A stretch of DNA of 35,950 nucleotides from Gammaproteobacteria bacterium (GTDB lineage: Bacteria; Pseudomonadota; Gammaproteobacteria; Ga0077554; Ga007554): contig JACPOZ010000064.1 in assembly GCA_016191235.1 (NCBI GenBank), positions 1 through 35,950 of the forward strand. Direction: 5' to 3'. Shown here one piece after another: positions 28,530 to 35,950 of this stretch (positions within the stretch are counted from its first letter, which is position 1; each line of letters opens with the position of its first letter). The translations under genes and the position numbers were made by a program. Below the pieces are notes generated by a model. That model was not told the DNA's origin. It saw only the letters and a program-made list of their open reading frames with translations, and did not search any database.

Positions 28530-29675
28530 TCAGAAATCCACTTGACCACGTACCTGGAAGACATCGGCATTGCCTTGCGCGATGCCTTTTTCGTAGTCGG
28601 CATAGACATAATTCGCCATCAGCCGGGCATGGCGGTTTATGTACCAGTTGAGTCCCAGGGTGATGTCATGCAGTTTTTCACCGCTATCGTCGCTGATTGC
28701 GCTGTTGCGCACCGCCACCTCCCAGGCGCCCCAAGGGTTTTCAGGTTTGATCGCGCCGAACCTGCCCTCCCGGTAAGGACGAGATTCCCCGGTCAGGAAC
28801 CAGCTGGCATAGACATAATAGCCGTCGATACTCCGCCCCTGCCTGCCATCACTACGACTGACATCGGAGCGCACGTATTCCGCCTGCAAGGAAACGGCCC
28901 CTCTGACGGCAGCGGCTTCCAGACCGGTTAGCACGATGTTGTCTACATTTCTTATCGTCCCCGTGCTAAACCAGGCTGGCGCCAGATCGGACTCGGGGCG
29001 GGCACGGTAGCGTAGCGTGTTGTCTCCCGGCACGCGATAGCTGGCTCCCGCGCCAAAATGCAGCAGCCTGCCTTTTGTATCGATGAGGGCATAGGCAACG
29101 CGTCCGGTGAATGCCCTTTTGAGGTTGCCAGCGGAGTTCAGGTCTTCCGTGAAGCCCCCCGCTTCCAGGTATAGTCCTTTTGCGGGAGTAGCGGAAATAC
29201 CGATGCCTACGCTTCTGACAGGGGAAAATGTGTATGGCAAGCCGCGCTCCATGAAGGTGGTCGCTCTGGAGCTGGTAGCGGCTTCCAGACTGAAGGGTTC
29301 GTAGAACTGCCCTGCTTTGATCTTCATCGCCCTAAAGCCCGAATAGGAAACAGACGCCTGCCAAATCTCGACAGGATCAGCATTGCTGACGTTATTAAGG
29401 GCATTAGTGAAATCCAGCGTCACATTGTAATCCCAGTCCCCATACATGCTCCCTTGCGCGGAAAGGCGCGCGCGGCGGAATCCTGTTTCATCGGTATAGC
29501 CTGTCGTCTTCCCCTGCAACGCGTCATGGCCCTGATACCAGGCGGCATCGTACATCAGTAGCCCGCCGAGCTTGAACGTGGATTGCGGGTCTTTTTGGAC
29601 TTTATTGGCCGATTCGGCAAAAACCGGGCTGGCGGCCAGTGCGGCCACCATCAGAGCAACGGAAAAACATTTCAT
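28530..29675 (-). CDS. Phosphate-selective porin O/P-like outer-membrane protein
   Basis: From ATG 29675 (sharing ATGA with the previous gene's stop) the 381-residue product has a signal peptide (cleavage near VFAES), then alternating amphipathic strands ending in a C-terminal Phe (VRGQVDF), the outer-membrane barrel signal. GFRRARLSAQGSMYGDWDYN and IKAGQFYEPFSLE match the OprO/OprP family, which forms anion-selective pores, mostly for phosphate or polyphosphate. A TTG seven codons upstream is less likely. It ends an operon with an ABC exporter and a secreted hydrolase, suggesting envelope transport. The actual substrate is unknown. Confidence 0.85.
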   Translation of the reverse strand: MKCFSVALMVAALAASPVFAESANKVQKDPQSTFKLGGLLMYDAAWYQGHDALQGKTTGYTDETGFRRARLSAQGSMYGDWDYNVTLDFTNALNNVSNADPVEIWQASVSYSGFRAMKIKAGQFYEPFSLEAATSSRATTFMERGLPYTFSPVRSVGIGISATPAKGLYLEAGGFTEDLNSAGNLKRAFTGRVAYALIDTKGRLLHFGAGASYRVPGDNTLRYRARPESDLAPAWFSTGTIRNVDNIVLTGLEAAAVRGAVSLQAEYVRSDVSRSDGRQGRSIDGYYVYASWFLTGESRPYREGRFGAIKPENPWGAWEVAVRNSAISDDSGEKLHDITLGLNWYINRHARLMANYVYADYEKGIAQGNADVFQVRGQVDF

Positions 29676-30565
29676 TTTTGATGACCGAACAGACAATCAA
29701 AAACCATTTCGCCCATTCCGCCACGTACCATGCTCTGGGTGAAAGAGTGGCGGGAACGCGGCAGTGTGTGGAAGGTGTAGGACGTCTTGAGGCCCTGCGC
29801 CTCTGCGGCACGCGTCATGGCGGCAATCCAGTGCTCGCCGCGCTCAAGGCGGGTTGCTCCCTGCTGCTGCTCAATTTTCGGGGATTTATTCAGCGCAACA
29901 TCCTGCCGCACGTCCCGCTCGCCGACGAGTACGCAGGTGGGGATAGCCAGGAAACCGGACGGGTCAAAGGTGACGCCCGGCAGGCTCTTCGCCTGTGCTA
30001 TGCCCTTGGGGTATTTTACGGCGGGGTCAGGAAAAGTATACCAGCCGGGCGCGCCCAGCACGACCTTCGCAACCCGCTCTGGGTGCGCCAAGGTATAACG
30101 GTGCACAAATTGCGCCCCGCCGGAGTAGCCAAACAGGAATAATTTGCCGGTCTGGGCGCCCGTCAAACGGCCAACTTCATCGACGATCCTGTCCAACGCC
30201 AAATCCGCGCGCGCGCCTTTCCCCTTTCGCCCCAGGCGCTGATAATCGGGGAAACTGTCCTTCGAAAAGTAAGGTGCGATCAAGACCACACCGTAGCGTT
30301 CGGCGAAGGACGTGAAGCGCTCGGCATGCTCTTGCGCATTGCGCGAGATACCGTGCACCGTAACGAAGACCGGCGCATTGGCGCCGCCGCGCTGCGGCAC
30401 ATAGAGAAAATAGGGCTGGCGGGTGGCATCGCCAAGAGTCCGTTTCGATACCACCCCGGCAGCGGGGCGGGCATCTAACCCGTCCCTGCTGTTATCTGTT
30501 TCCATGGCCATGACCGATGCAGCATACGCAAACATGAACACCACTCCTAAAAAAATCTGTTTCAA
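29672..30565 (-). CDS. Secreted alpha/beta hydrolase
   Basis: The 297-residue protein has a signal peptide (about residues 1-20). The fold is shown by APVFVTVHGISRNAQEHAER (oxyanion region), the nucleophile elbow LFGYSGGAQF (Ser in G-x-S-x-G), an acid in VLVGERDVRQD and a His in LPRSRHSF, in the order Ser-Asp-His. It resembles PHB-depolymerase/LpqC-like esterases, but the substrate cannot be told. It overlaps both neighbours by 4 nt (ATGA each side), so expression is coupled to the ABC transporter and the porin. Confidence 0.82.
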   Translation of the reverse strand: MKQIFLGVVFMFAYAASVMAMETDNSRDGLDARPAAGVVSKRTLGDATRQPYFLYVPQRGGANAPVFVTVHGISRNAQEHAERFTSFAERYGVVLIAPYFSKDSFPDYQRLGRKGKGARADLALDRIVDEVGRLTGAQTGKLFLFGYSGGAQFVHRYTLAHPERVAKVVLGAPGWYTFPDPAVKYPKGIAQAKSLPGVTFDPSGFLAIPTCVLVGERDVRQDVALNKSPKIEQQQGATRLERGEHWIAAMTRAAEAQGLKTSYTFHTLPRSRHSFTQSMVRGGMGEMVFDCLFGHQK

Positions 30566-32268
30566 CTTGCCGCCTCCATGCCCGTGCGAAACATTCGCGC
30601 AGTCGGGCCATTCCCAGACAATAGCTTTGCCGGTGAACCCGACTCCACCACCCGCCCGGACTCCATGTACCAGATGACATCCGCGCTCGACAGATGATCC
30701 AGGCGATGGGTGACCAGAAGGATGGTGCCTCGATACCCGGCCAACACGCGATCCACCACCGCAATGGCCTTGGGATCGAGGTTGGCGTCAATTTCATCGA
30801 GCAGCAGCAACGGGGGATTACCCAGCAATGCGCGCGCCAGGGCAATGCGTTGCCGCTGCCCCGCCGACAGGCCCACGCCACCTTCCGCCACGCGGGTTTT
30901 CTCGCCTTCCGGCAATTCCGCCAGCACTTCATCGACGCCACACAATGCCCGCACCCGGGCAATTTCCTGCGCCGGGGCATCCGGCCAGCGATAACGTAGA
31001 TTCTTCTCCACCGTGCCGCGCAGCAGCGGCAGATCAGGCCCCGCCATGCCTATCGCACGGCGTACCGAGGCCAGACTGTGCTTGGCCAGGTCCTGGCCAT
31101 CCAGACGCACCACGCCCTGGTCGGGGTCGATCAGGCGCGCCGCCAGTGACAGCAGCGTCGACTTGCCTGCGCCATTGGGGCCGACCAGCGCCACCACCGT
31201 GCCCGGTTCCACAGCCGCCATGACCTGATCCACCCCGCCTGCCACGCTCACGCCATTAAACTCCAAACGGCCCGCGCCCAAACCAAGATCCGGCGCATCA
31301 GGGGCATCCGTTACCAATGACGGAGCGTCGAGAAATTCCTGTAGTTTTTCCTGAGAGACGCGCGCGCCGTGCCAATATTCCTGGACGCGGCCCAAATCGC
31401 GCAACGGCGGCATCAGTATGCCAATGAGGGCCATGGCCGCCACCACCGTCCCCAAGCTGGCCTGCCCGGCGGCCACCTCGAACACGCCCATCAATAGCGC
31501 CGCCGCCGAGGCGAGTGCCGCCGTAGCCTCGGTCACGCCCAGAATCTGACCCGCCACCCGCGCCCGCTCGATCATCGCATCATGCAGCCGCTGCCCCTGG
31601 CGCGAAATGCGCTCGCGTTCGCGTTCGGATTGACCGAACATCTGCACCACGGCGATGCTCGCCACTTTCTCATTGACGTTCGCGGCAAGATGGGAAAGAC
31701 GCCGCCGCGATTCGCGGGCCGCCGTGCGCAGCCGCTCCCCCAGACTGAAGGCAACGGCGGCACCGGTGCACAGCACGACAGTGACGATCAATGCCAGCGG
31801 CCAGTTGATCACCGCGAGGGCCGACAAGGCTGCCACCGTCATCACGGCGGCTACCGCCAGGCGCGCCAGCCCCAGGCTGACCCAGCGGCGCAATGCCGTC
31901 ATGTCCCCCACGAAGCGCAACGCCACGCCACCCTGGCTACGCTTTTGCAGCGCACGGGGCGCCAGCGAGTTGAGGCGGTCGTACAGCACCATGCGCACGT
32001 CCGAGGCGTAGCCCTGCCCCATGCGTTCGGCATCAACCCGCTCCATCATGCGCAACCAGGCGATAACGCCCGCCGCTGCCACCAGCCCCAATCCCGCCCA
32101 CATCAGCCCAAAGTTAATTACACGACTCTGCGGCGCCAACATGTGATCGAACACTTGCTTCACCAGCCAGGCGGTGCCCACCGCCGCCCCCGCCTGGGTC
32201 AGACCATTGGCGACCAGGCGGGCAAACAGTGTCCGGCGCCCTCCTTGAAATATGCGAGGGATGTTCAT
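30562..32268 (-). CDS. ABC exporter, fused membrane and ATPase domains
   Basis: The 568-residue protein has a type IV ABC membrane domain with about six helices (residues about 15-310) and an ATPase domain with Walker A VGPNGAGKST, signature LSAGQRQRIALARALL, Walker B PLLLLDEID and H-loop LLVTHRLDHL. Such half-transporters act as dimers exporting lipids, peptides or drugs. It starts at ATG 32268 within TGATG of the preceding P-loop gene. The partner genes (secreted hydrolase, porin, P-loop NTPase) suggest a dedicated export pathway, but no substrate is evident. It is not an obvious CydDC or MsbA orthologue. Confidence 0.88.
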   Translation of the reverse strand: MNIPRIFQGGRRTLFARLVANGLTQAGAAVGTAWLVKQVFDHMLAPQSRVINFGLMWAGLGLVAAAGVIAWLRMMERVDAERMGQGYASDVRMVLYDRLNSLAPRALQKRSQGGVALRFVGDMTALRRWVSLGLARLAVAAVMTVAALSALAVINWPLALIVTVVLCTGAAVAFSLGERLRTAARESRRRLSHLAANVNEKVASIAVVQMFGQSERERERISRQGQRLHDAMIERARVAGQILGVTEATAALASAAALLMGVFEVAAGQASLGTVVAAMALIGILMPPLRDLGRVQEYWHGARVSQEKLQEFLDAPSLVTDAPDAPDLGLGAGRLEFNGVSVAGGVDQVMAAVEPGTVVALVGPNGAGKSTLLSLAARLIDPDQGVVRLDGQDLAKHSLASVRRAIGMAGPDLPLLRGTVEKNLRYRWPDAPAQEIARVRALCGVDEVLAELPEGEKTRVAEGGVGLSAGQRQRIALARALLGNPPLLLLDEIDANLDPKAIAVVDRVLAGYRGTILLVTHRLDHLSSADVIWYMESGRVVESGSPAKLLSGNGPTARMFRTGMEAAS

Positions 32269-33326
32269 CAGGCAGACAGCGCGATTCTGGAGTACATCCC
32301 AAGTTCGGTTGCGATAGCAGCATCGCGCAGCATTTTTTTGTCAAAGACCGGCAGACCTGTCGCGTTCGCGGCCTCGGTAATCGCCAGCGGCGACGCCGTC
32401 AACAGACCGCTCACGGCAAGCACAGGCAGGCCCTTGCGGCGCAGCCACTCCACCCCGGCCGCTGCGCCCATCGCATCGCCCGCAGCGAAAATCACCTCAT
32501 TCACCGTTCTGGCAAACACCGGCGAATCCAGCAGCGCCGCCGTCTCGGCCTGGTACAGCCCGTCCGCCACCTCCAGCACGATCACATCCATCCCGGCCTT
32601 TGCCAGATGGCCGGTCAGCGTGGCAAGAATGCCCTCCACCTCCGCCGCTGTGGTACGGAACGTAGAAGGAAAACCGGCATCGGTGAAATCGAGCGCGAGC
32701 CTGGCCCCGGCATCGCCCATGAACCAGACGTCCTTGCCCGACCCTGTGCCTGTCACCTTGGCTGCGCCCACCTTGAGACCGGCGTTCGTCAGGCCACGGA
32801 TCAGATTGGCCGCTGTGGTGGTCTTGCCGGCATTCATCGCGGTGCCGACCACGGCCACCGTATAGGGCAAGGGACGCGGGTGGCCCGGCTTTGCCACGGC
32901 GGCACCAGACAGATTGATGCGCTGACCATTGACATCGGCCAGCAAACCAACGGGGACAATAACGGTAGGCGACTTCATATTGGCATGCCAGGACAACGCC
33001 CGCGCAGCGATGCCGCCTGCCGCCACCAGATGGCACGGTGCCAGATCGTGCGGCACCTCCGCCTCGAACTGGTCGGGGGCATAGCGGTTGCCATAACACA
33101 CCACAATCTCATCCCCGGTGAACAGACTCGCACGGCGGCCGTTGGTCAACTCCAGGCCCGCATGCTGGCCAATCTTCTCCACCCGCGCCAGCACCAGATC
33201 GCCGACATTGGGCACGACATCCTCCCCCGCCAGCAGCGTTGCCACTGCCTCAAGGCTGACATGGCGCGGCGTGTAAGAAATCTTGGCGCGAAGAATACGC
33301 TCGTGGCTGATAGATAACATGTTCAT
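32268..33326 (-). CDS. P-loop NTPase of uncertain function (DUF1611-like, tentative)
   Basis: The 352-residue soluble protein begins after AAGGAGC and heads the four-gene operon. Residues about 1-130 are an unassigned domain with VVPNVGDLVLARVEKIGQHA, which looks like a small beta barrel. From about 135, a P-loop AVVGTAMNAGKTTTAANLIR is followed by VGAAKVTGTGSGKDVWFMGD and DFTDAGFPST, resembling MobB/DUF1611-type GTP/ATP-binding folds with a Lys-Thr-Thr P-loop. The role is unknown; in the operon it could power or regulate the ABC exporter system. The family name is a loose recognition and could be wrong. Confidence 0.65.
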   Translation of the reverse strand: MNMLSISHERILRAKISYTPRHVSLEAVATLLAGEDVVPNVGDLVLARVEKIGQHAGLELTNGRRASLFTGDEIVVCYGNRYAPDQFEAEVPHDLAPCHLVAAGGIAARALSWHANMKSPTVIVPVGLLADVNGQRINLSGAAVAKPGHPRPLPYTVAVVGTAMNAGKTTTAANLIRGLTNAGLKVGAAKVTGTGSGKDVWFMGDAGARLALDFTDAGFPSTFRTTAAEVEGILATLTGHLAKAGMDVIVLEVADGLYQAETAALLDSPVFARTVNEVIFAAGDAMGAAAGVEWLRRKGLPVLAVSGLLTASPLAITEAANATGLPVFDKKMLRDAAIATELGMYSRIALSA

Positions 33327-33450
33327 AGTAAGCTCCTTGCAAGCAATCGTTTATGGTACGGAAAATAATTTTTCCAGGTTCTTCAACAACTTCAATCCCG
33401 AAGCCGCCACACAACGATAGTTAGGTTTTGTGACCACCCCATTACAGAAG

Positions 33451-33496
33451 GAGGGGAATTCTGCCGCTGTGATTATTGCGGCTTAATCCGCCCCTC
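33451..33496 (-). promoter_or_regulatory. Nested inverted repeat in the 5' leader of the P-loop/ABC operon
   Basis: Outer arms GAGGGG (33451-33456) and CCCCTC (33491-33496) enclose GCCGC (33463-33467) and GCGGC (33478-33482). It lies directly after the predicted transcription start, so the mRNA would begin with a two-tier hairpin, leaving about 120 nt before the start codon. It could stabilise the mRNA or act as a regulatory leader. No known riboswitch was recognised. Confidence 0.5.
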
Positions 33497-33499
33497 TTG

Positions 33500-33534
33500 A
33501 TTGGGAAATTATTCCCAATTATATATGGTGTCAA
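33500..33534 (-). promoter_or_regulatory. Promoter with palindromic operator for P-loop/ABC/hydrolase/porin operon
   Basis: On the minus strand, TTGACA (33529-33534) is followed after 15 bp by AATAAT (33508-33513), or after 17 bp by TAATTT. The -10 lies inside ATTGGGAA-ATTA-TTCCCAAT (33500-33519), an 8-bp perfect inverted repeat. The same arrangement and spacing occur at 35743-35777. A repressor bound here would block RNA polymerase. Confidence 0.7.
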
Positions 33535-33581
33535 TACCTTTCTTAAATATTTAGGAAAATTTTCTCATATATTTTCTCGGC

Positions 33582-33615
33582 AATAAAAAAAGGGACCCGA
33601 AGGCCCCTTTTTTAG
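33582..33615 (-). terminator. Intrinsic terminator, UUCG loop, after DUF5666 gene (may work both ways)
   Basis: On the minus strand GGGGCC-TTCG-GGTCCC is flanked by A-rich and T-rich runs (AAAAAA before, seven T after). The stem is 6 bp with one G-T pair, a stable UUCG loop and a strong U-tract. The complementary strand also ends in T, so it could stop transcription from either side. It ends the DUF6502-DUF5666 operon about 50 bp before the next operon's promoter. Confidence 0.88.
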
Positions 33616-33639
33616 CGTTCCACTACCAGGCTGGCACGA

Positions 33640-34902
33640 TCAGCCGCCGTTCTCAAGTTCGACCTTGGTGGCGATGTTCGTACCGTCTTTTGTGTAGAAG
33701 TTGATCTTCAGAGAAGACGATGTGTTGACATTTCCCAGGTTGCGCTGGATGCCGTCTTCGAACAGGGTGTCGTTGTTAACGGTGACTGTCACTGGCTGCG
33801 TACCATCCAATACGGAGAGGGTATTGGGAGGCACGACCGAGGTGACCTGCCCCTTAGCCTCACCAAAAACAATCCCGCTGCCACCGCTGCCACCACCACC
33901 GCTGCCACCACCACTTGCACCATCGTCGCCGCCCAGTTTGAATTTCACCTTCTGCGCGAGCAGCACGCCATTAGTGATCTTACCTTCCACCTCGACCCTG
34001 ACGTTATTAGCCAGGTTGGTCTTGATACCATTCTCGTAGCCGGAATCGGGCAGACTGGCGACGCTCACCGCCACGCCATTGACGCTGAAAGTATCACCGG
34101 GCAGACCCGTAACAAAACCTTCGATTTCGACCTCTTCGCCATTCTTGATGCCGCCCAGCGAACAACTGTCATCGATCTCGATACTGGTTGCCGTGATCCC
34201 ACTGCCGTTTGCCGTGCCTTTGACTTCCACGCACACGCCGCTAATCACAACGCTGGGCAGCACGCCGCCGGGAAGGCCGCTGTAATTCACAGTAGTCGCA
34301 CCGATGGTGAAAGTCCCAGGTGGGTTGTTGAGGCTGCTGACAACGCCCTTCAACTCGACTTCGGTAGTCCCCGTCTTAACCTCGACACGCGTGGCGCGGA
34401 TCTCCCCGTTGGCCTCGCGCAGCCCGCTCACTTCGACGATCTGGCCTCCAGCCAAGCCAGCAAACTCCGTTGTTCCCGAAAACACCGTCAGGGCATCCAC
34501 TTTGATAGTCTGCCCCAGCACGGTGAAGGTGCCACTTGGCACCGCTGGAATAATGGTAATGCCCTCCACCGGCCCCTGCACATCATCGGCATATTTGATG
34601 CGCTTCGCGGTGTATTTACCGCTGGCATCCTTTTCCCACTCCACGCGCACCACCATGCCAACCCCCAGGTCGGCTTGCGTGATGCCGCTGGTCTGACCCT
34701 CCACCTCAATCTCCGCCCTTTCGGTGGCAAACTCGATACCGTTTACAAACACACTGCCAAACCCGGTCACCGGCCCCTGGCTCACACCCGTGCCGCCGAT
34801 TCCGCCGCCCGCGAGTCCTCCTCCTGCGCCGCCGCCACAGGAGACCAGCCCCGATAGGACGAAAGACACCAGCAAACCCCTGGCAAACAATCTGGCTTTC
34901 AT
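33640..34902 (-). CDS. DUF5666-type lipoprotein
   Basis: The 420-residue protein has a lipoprotein signal: hydrophobic residues 6-20 and lipobox LVSC followed by a Gly-rich spacer. The body is made of repeated beta domains of DUF5666 type (about 45-115, 115-180, 185-250, 255-325, 345-415), each with a V(F)VNGxxF or FTVLGQTI opening and a V-E-V-E/K-G closing strand. A Gly/Ser linker (about 325-340) precedes the last repeat. It is probably an envelope-anchored binding or structural protein; the function is unknown. Its ATG overlaps the DUF6502 stop by 4 nt, so the two are co-translated. Confidence 0.85.
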   Translation of the reverse strand: MKARLFARGLLVSFVLSGLVSCGGGAGGGLAGGGIGGTGVSQGPVTGFGSVFVNGIEFATERAEIEVEGQTSGITQADLGVGMVVRVEWEKDASGKYTAKRIKYADDVQGPVEGITIIPAVPSGTFTVLGQTIKVDALTVFSGTTEFAGLAGGQIVEVSGLREANGEIRATRVEVKTGTTEVELKGVVSSLNNPPGTFTIGATTVNYSGLPGGVLPSVVISGVCVEVKGTANGSGITATSIEIDDSCSLGGIKNGEEVEIEGFVTGLPGDTFSVNGVAVSVASLPDSGYENGIKTNLANNVRVEVEGKITNGVLLAQKVKFKLGGDDGASGGGSGGGGSGGSGIVFGEAKGQVTSVVPPNTLSVLDGTQPVTVTVNNDTLFEDGIQRNLGNVNTSSSLKINFYTKDGTNIATKVELENGG

Positions 34903-35741
34903 TTCAGATCCTCTTCTGACGACGCATCATAATCTTCTTCAAAATAATAAATGCCCACACCCGCATTTTTGCGCCCCGTCCCGCTGGCGGAGGGGTTGGC
35001 ATCACGGTCATGCCCGGCGAGATAACGATCCATCTCTTCCAGCAATGCCTGCGCGCGCGCAGCGCTCAGCGCGCGAAACTGCGGCAGAATATCTTCCGGC
35101 AGGTTGTCGTAAGCCACCTTCCGCTGAAATAAACGCTCATCGGCGGTGTGGCGGAGATTGTGATCAATGGTGGCTATGAGCAACCGCACATCGGTGCCCA
35201 GTATTTCGAGCCTGGCAATGTCATCGGTTTGAGGCAGATAAGCACGGCTGCGCAGCCGGATGCGGTCATCATCGAGACGTTCAACCGTGCCGACGCGAAC
35301 CAGCTCATCGAGCATGGCGCGTGCGGGGACATCGCGGCTGAATTCCTTGACCAGCCCTTCAAACGTCGCCCCCTCGCCACTCAAGGGAAGATCGGCGGGA
35401 TTGCCTTGCCGGTCGGCAAAACGCACATCCCGCACCCAGCCACTAATCACCCGTGCGGCGCGGTTATAGCGCTCCTCGGCGGCATCATCATACGGAGCGC
35501 CCAGCTCCTGCAACCGCGTAATTTCCTTACGCGACAAGCCTGTAATCACCGCCGCCCGCGACACGGACTGCTTGCGGCCTGCTATACCAAACTCGCGCAA
35601 CGCGACATCCGCATACACCCAGCGCGCAATATCCTCAAACACGCCATAGGGCACACCATTGCGCAGCAGAATGCGCACCAAAGGGCGCACCAGCCTGGCG
35701 ACGGCGGAAGAAAGAGCTTTGGTGAATTTTCTGTTTGGCAT
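34899..35741 (-). CDS. DUF6502 family protein, possible regulator
   Basis: The 280-residue protein begins MPNRKFTKALSSAVARLVRP and contains LLRNGVPYGVFEDIARWVYA, matching the start of DUF6502 proteins. Residues about 58-80 (SVSRAAVITGLSRKEITRLQ) look like a helix-turn-helix, so DNA binding is plausible. The rest is helical and ends in an acidic tail. It shares an operon with the DUF5666 lipoprotein gene (ATGA overlap), a pairing I recall as common. The start codon lies 9 bp after a -10-like AATAAT and has no clear ribosome-binding site, which suggests a leaderless message. Confidence 0.8.
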   Translation of the reverse strand: MPNRKFTKALSSAVARLVRPLVRILLRNGVPYGVFEDIARWVYADVALREFGIAGRKQSVSRAAVITGLSRKEITRLQELGAPYDDAAEERYNRAARVISGWVRDVRFADRQGNPADLPLSGEGATFEGLVKEFSRDVPARAMLDELVRVGTVERLDDDRIRLRSRAYLPQTDDIARLEILGTDVRLLIATIDHNLRHTADERLFQRKVAYDNLPEDILPQFRALSAARAQALLEEMDRYLAGHDRDANPSASGTGRKNAGVGIYYFEEDYDASSEEDLK

Positions 35742-35742
35742 G

Positions 35743-35777
35743 ATTAGGAAATTATTCCCATTTTATTGGGTTGTCAA
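35743..35777 (-). promoter_or_regulatory. Promoter with operator-like repeat for DUF6502-DUF5666 operon
   Basis: On the minus strand TTGACA (35772-35777) is followed after 15 bp by AATAAT (35751-35756), inside ATTAGGAA-ATTA-TTCCCATT (35743-35762). This matches the promoter at 33500-33534 in -35, spacer length, -10 and the core GGAA-ATTA-TTCCC. The -10 ends 9 bp before the ATG. Confidence 0.7.
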
Positions 35778-35802
35778 GTTTTTTACGTTATTCCATTTCT
35801 TA

Positions 35803-35950
35803 TAGTGGAATCGTAGAAACTATGAAGGACCGCAATCCGTTATCGTGAGCTTTTCCAACCACGAAAAAGGAGACAAACCATGACTGCGATCCTTCAAAGC
35901 AACCATAACGCACCCGACCGGGTTTTGTACATGGCATTAGAGCTGAGCAA
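35803..35950 (+). mobile_element. IS110-like insertion sequence, 5' end (truncated by window edge)
   Basis: This is the inverted counterpart of 1-147, starting TAGTGGAATC. It lies upstream of the DUF6502 promoter and reads out of the window. Confidence 0.75.
35880..35950 (+). CDS. Transposase N-terminus, IS110-like (partial)
   Basis: ATG at 35880 follows GGAGACAAACC. The first 23 codons equal those on the minus strand at 70-1 (MTAILQSNHNAPDRVLYMAL and onward). It is cut by the window edge. Confidence 0.5.
   Translation, partial: MTAILQSNHNAPDRVLYMALELS

Overview
The window looks like a chromosomal contig from a gammaproteobacterium of moderately high GC content. The evidence is the gene order ftsB-ispD-ispF-truD next to eno, kdsA and pyrG, the map-glnD pair, a TfpX/TfpZ pilin accessory gene, and an exosortase H/IPTL-CTERM surface-protein system. 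No rRNA or tRNA gene was seen. Both ends (1-147 and 35803-35950) carry the same IS110-like 5' end in inverted orientation, each reading outward. The window is therefore probably bounded by two copies of one insertion sequence, as at assembly breaks.

Layout. (1) 155-7561, minus strand: a compact housekeeping run, read as tfpZ, pyrG, kdsA, eno, ftsB, ispD, ispF, truD, with many start/stop overlaps. The IS lies 7 bp beyond the truD stop, where surE-pcm-nlpD-rpoS often follow in relatives. (2) 7562-8247: non-coding, with a MITE-like inverted-repeat element. (3) 8248-18703, plus strand: an accessory locus with an IPTL-CTERM surface protein, exosortase H (xrtH), a membrane protein overlapping xrtH, and a very large Rhs/YD-repeat protein with an export signal and a transglutaminase-like domain. 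The Rhs protein is followed by a restriction-endonuclease-like toxin tip and a HEAT-like putative immunity protein. The Rhs frame is broken twice, by an in-frame TGA at 15221 and by a frameshift at a G7 tract at 17566; restoring both would give one export-competent polymorphic toxin. (4) 18704-21670: a degraded zone with two transposase remnants, two tandem ParE-type toxin-antitoxin pairs (one antitoxin has only 59 codons), and a truncated second Rhs copy with a 70-bp deletion. (5) 21692-25112: map and glnD. (6) 25182-28118: a large secreted beta-propeller (SBBP) protein with a CFI-box C-terminus. (7) 28197-28512: a phosphodiesterase EAL-domain fragment.

(8) 28530-35741, minus strand: two tightly coupled operons. 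One encodes a P-loop NTPase, an ABC exporter, a secreted alpha/beta hydrolase and an OprO/P-like porin. The other encodes a DUF6502 protein with a possible helix-turn-helix and a DUF5666 lipoprotein. Both start from promoters of the same design: TTGACA, a 15-bp spacer, then AATAAT lying inside a GGGAA-N4-TTCCC-type inverted repeat. This suggests co-regulation, with the DUF6502 protein as a possible regulator. Its own promoter lies so close to its ATG that the transcript may be leaderless.

The most unusual part is the exosortase H operon that runs by gene overlap into an Rhs toxin/immunity cassette.
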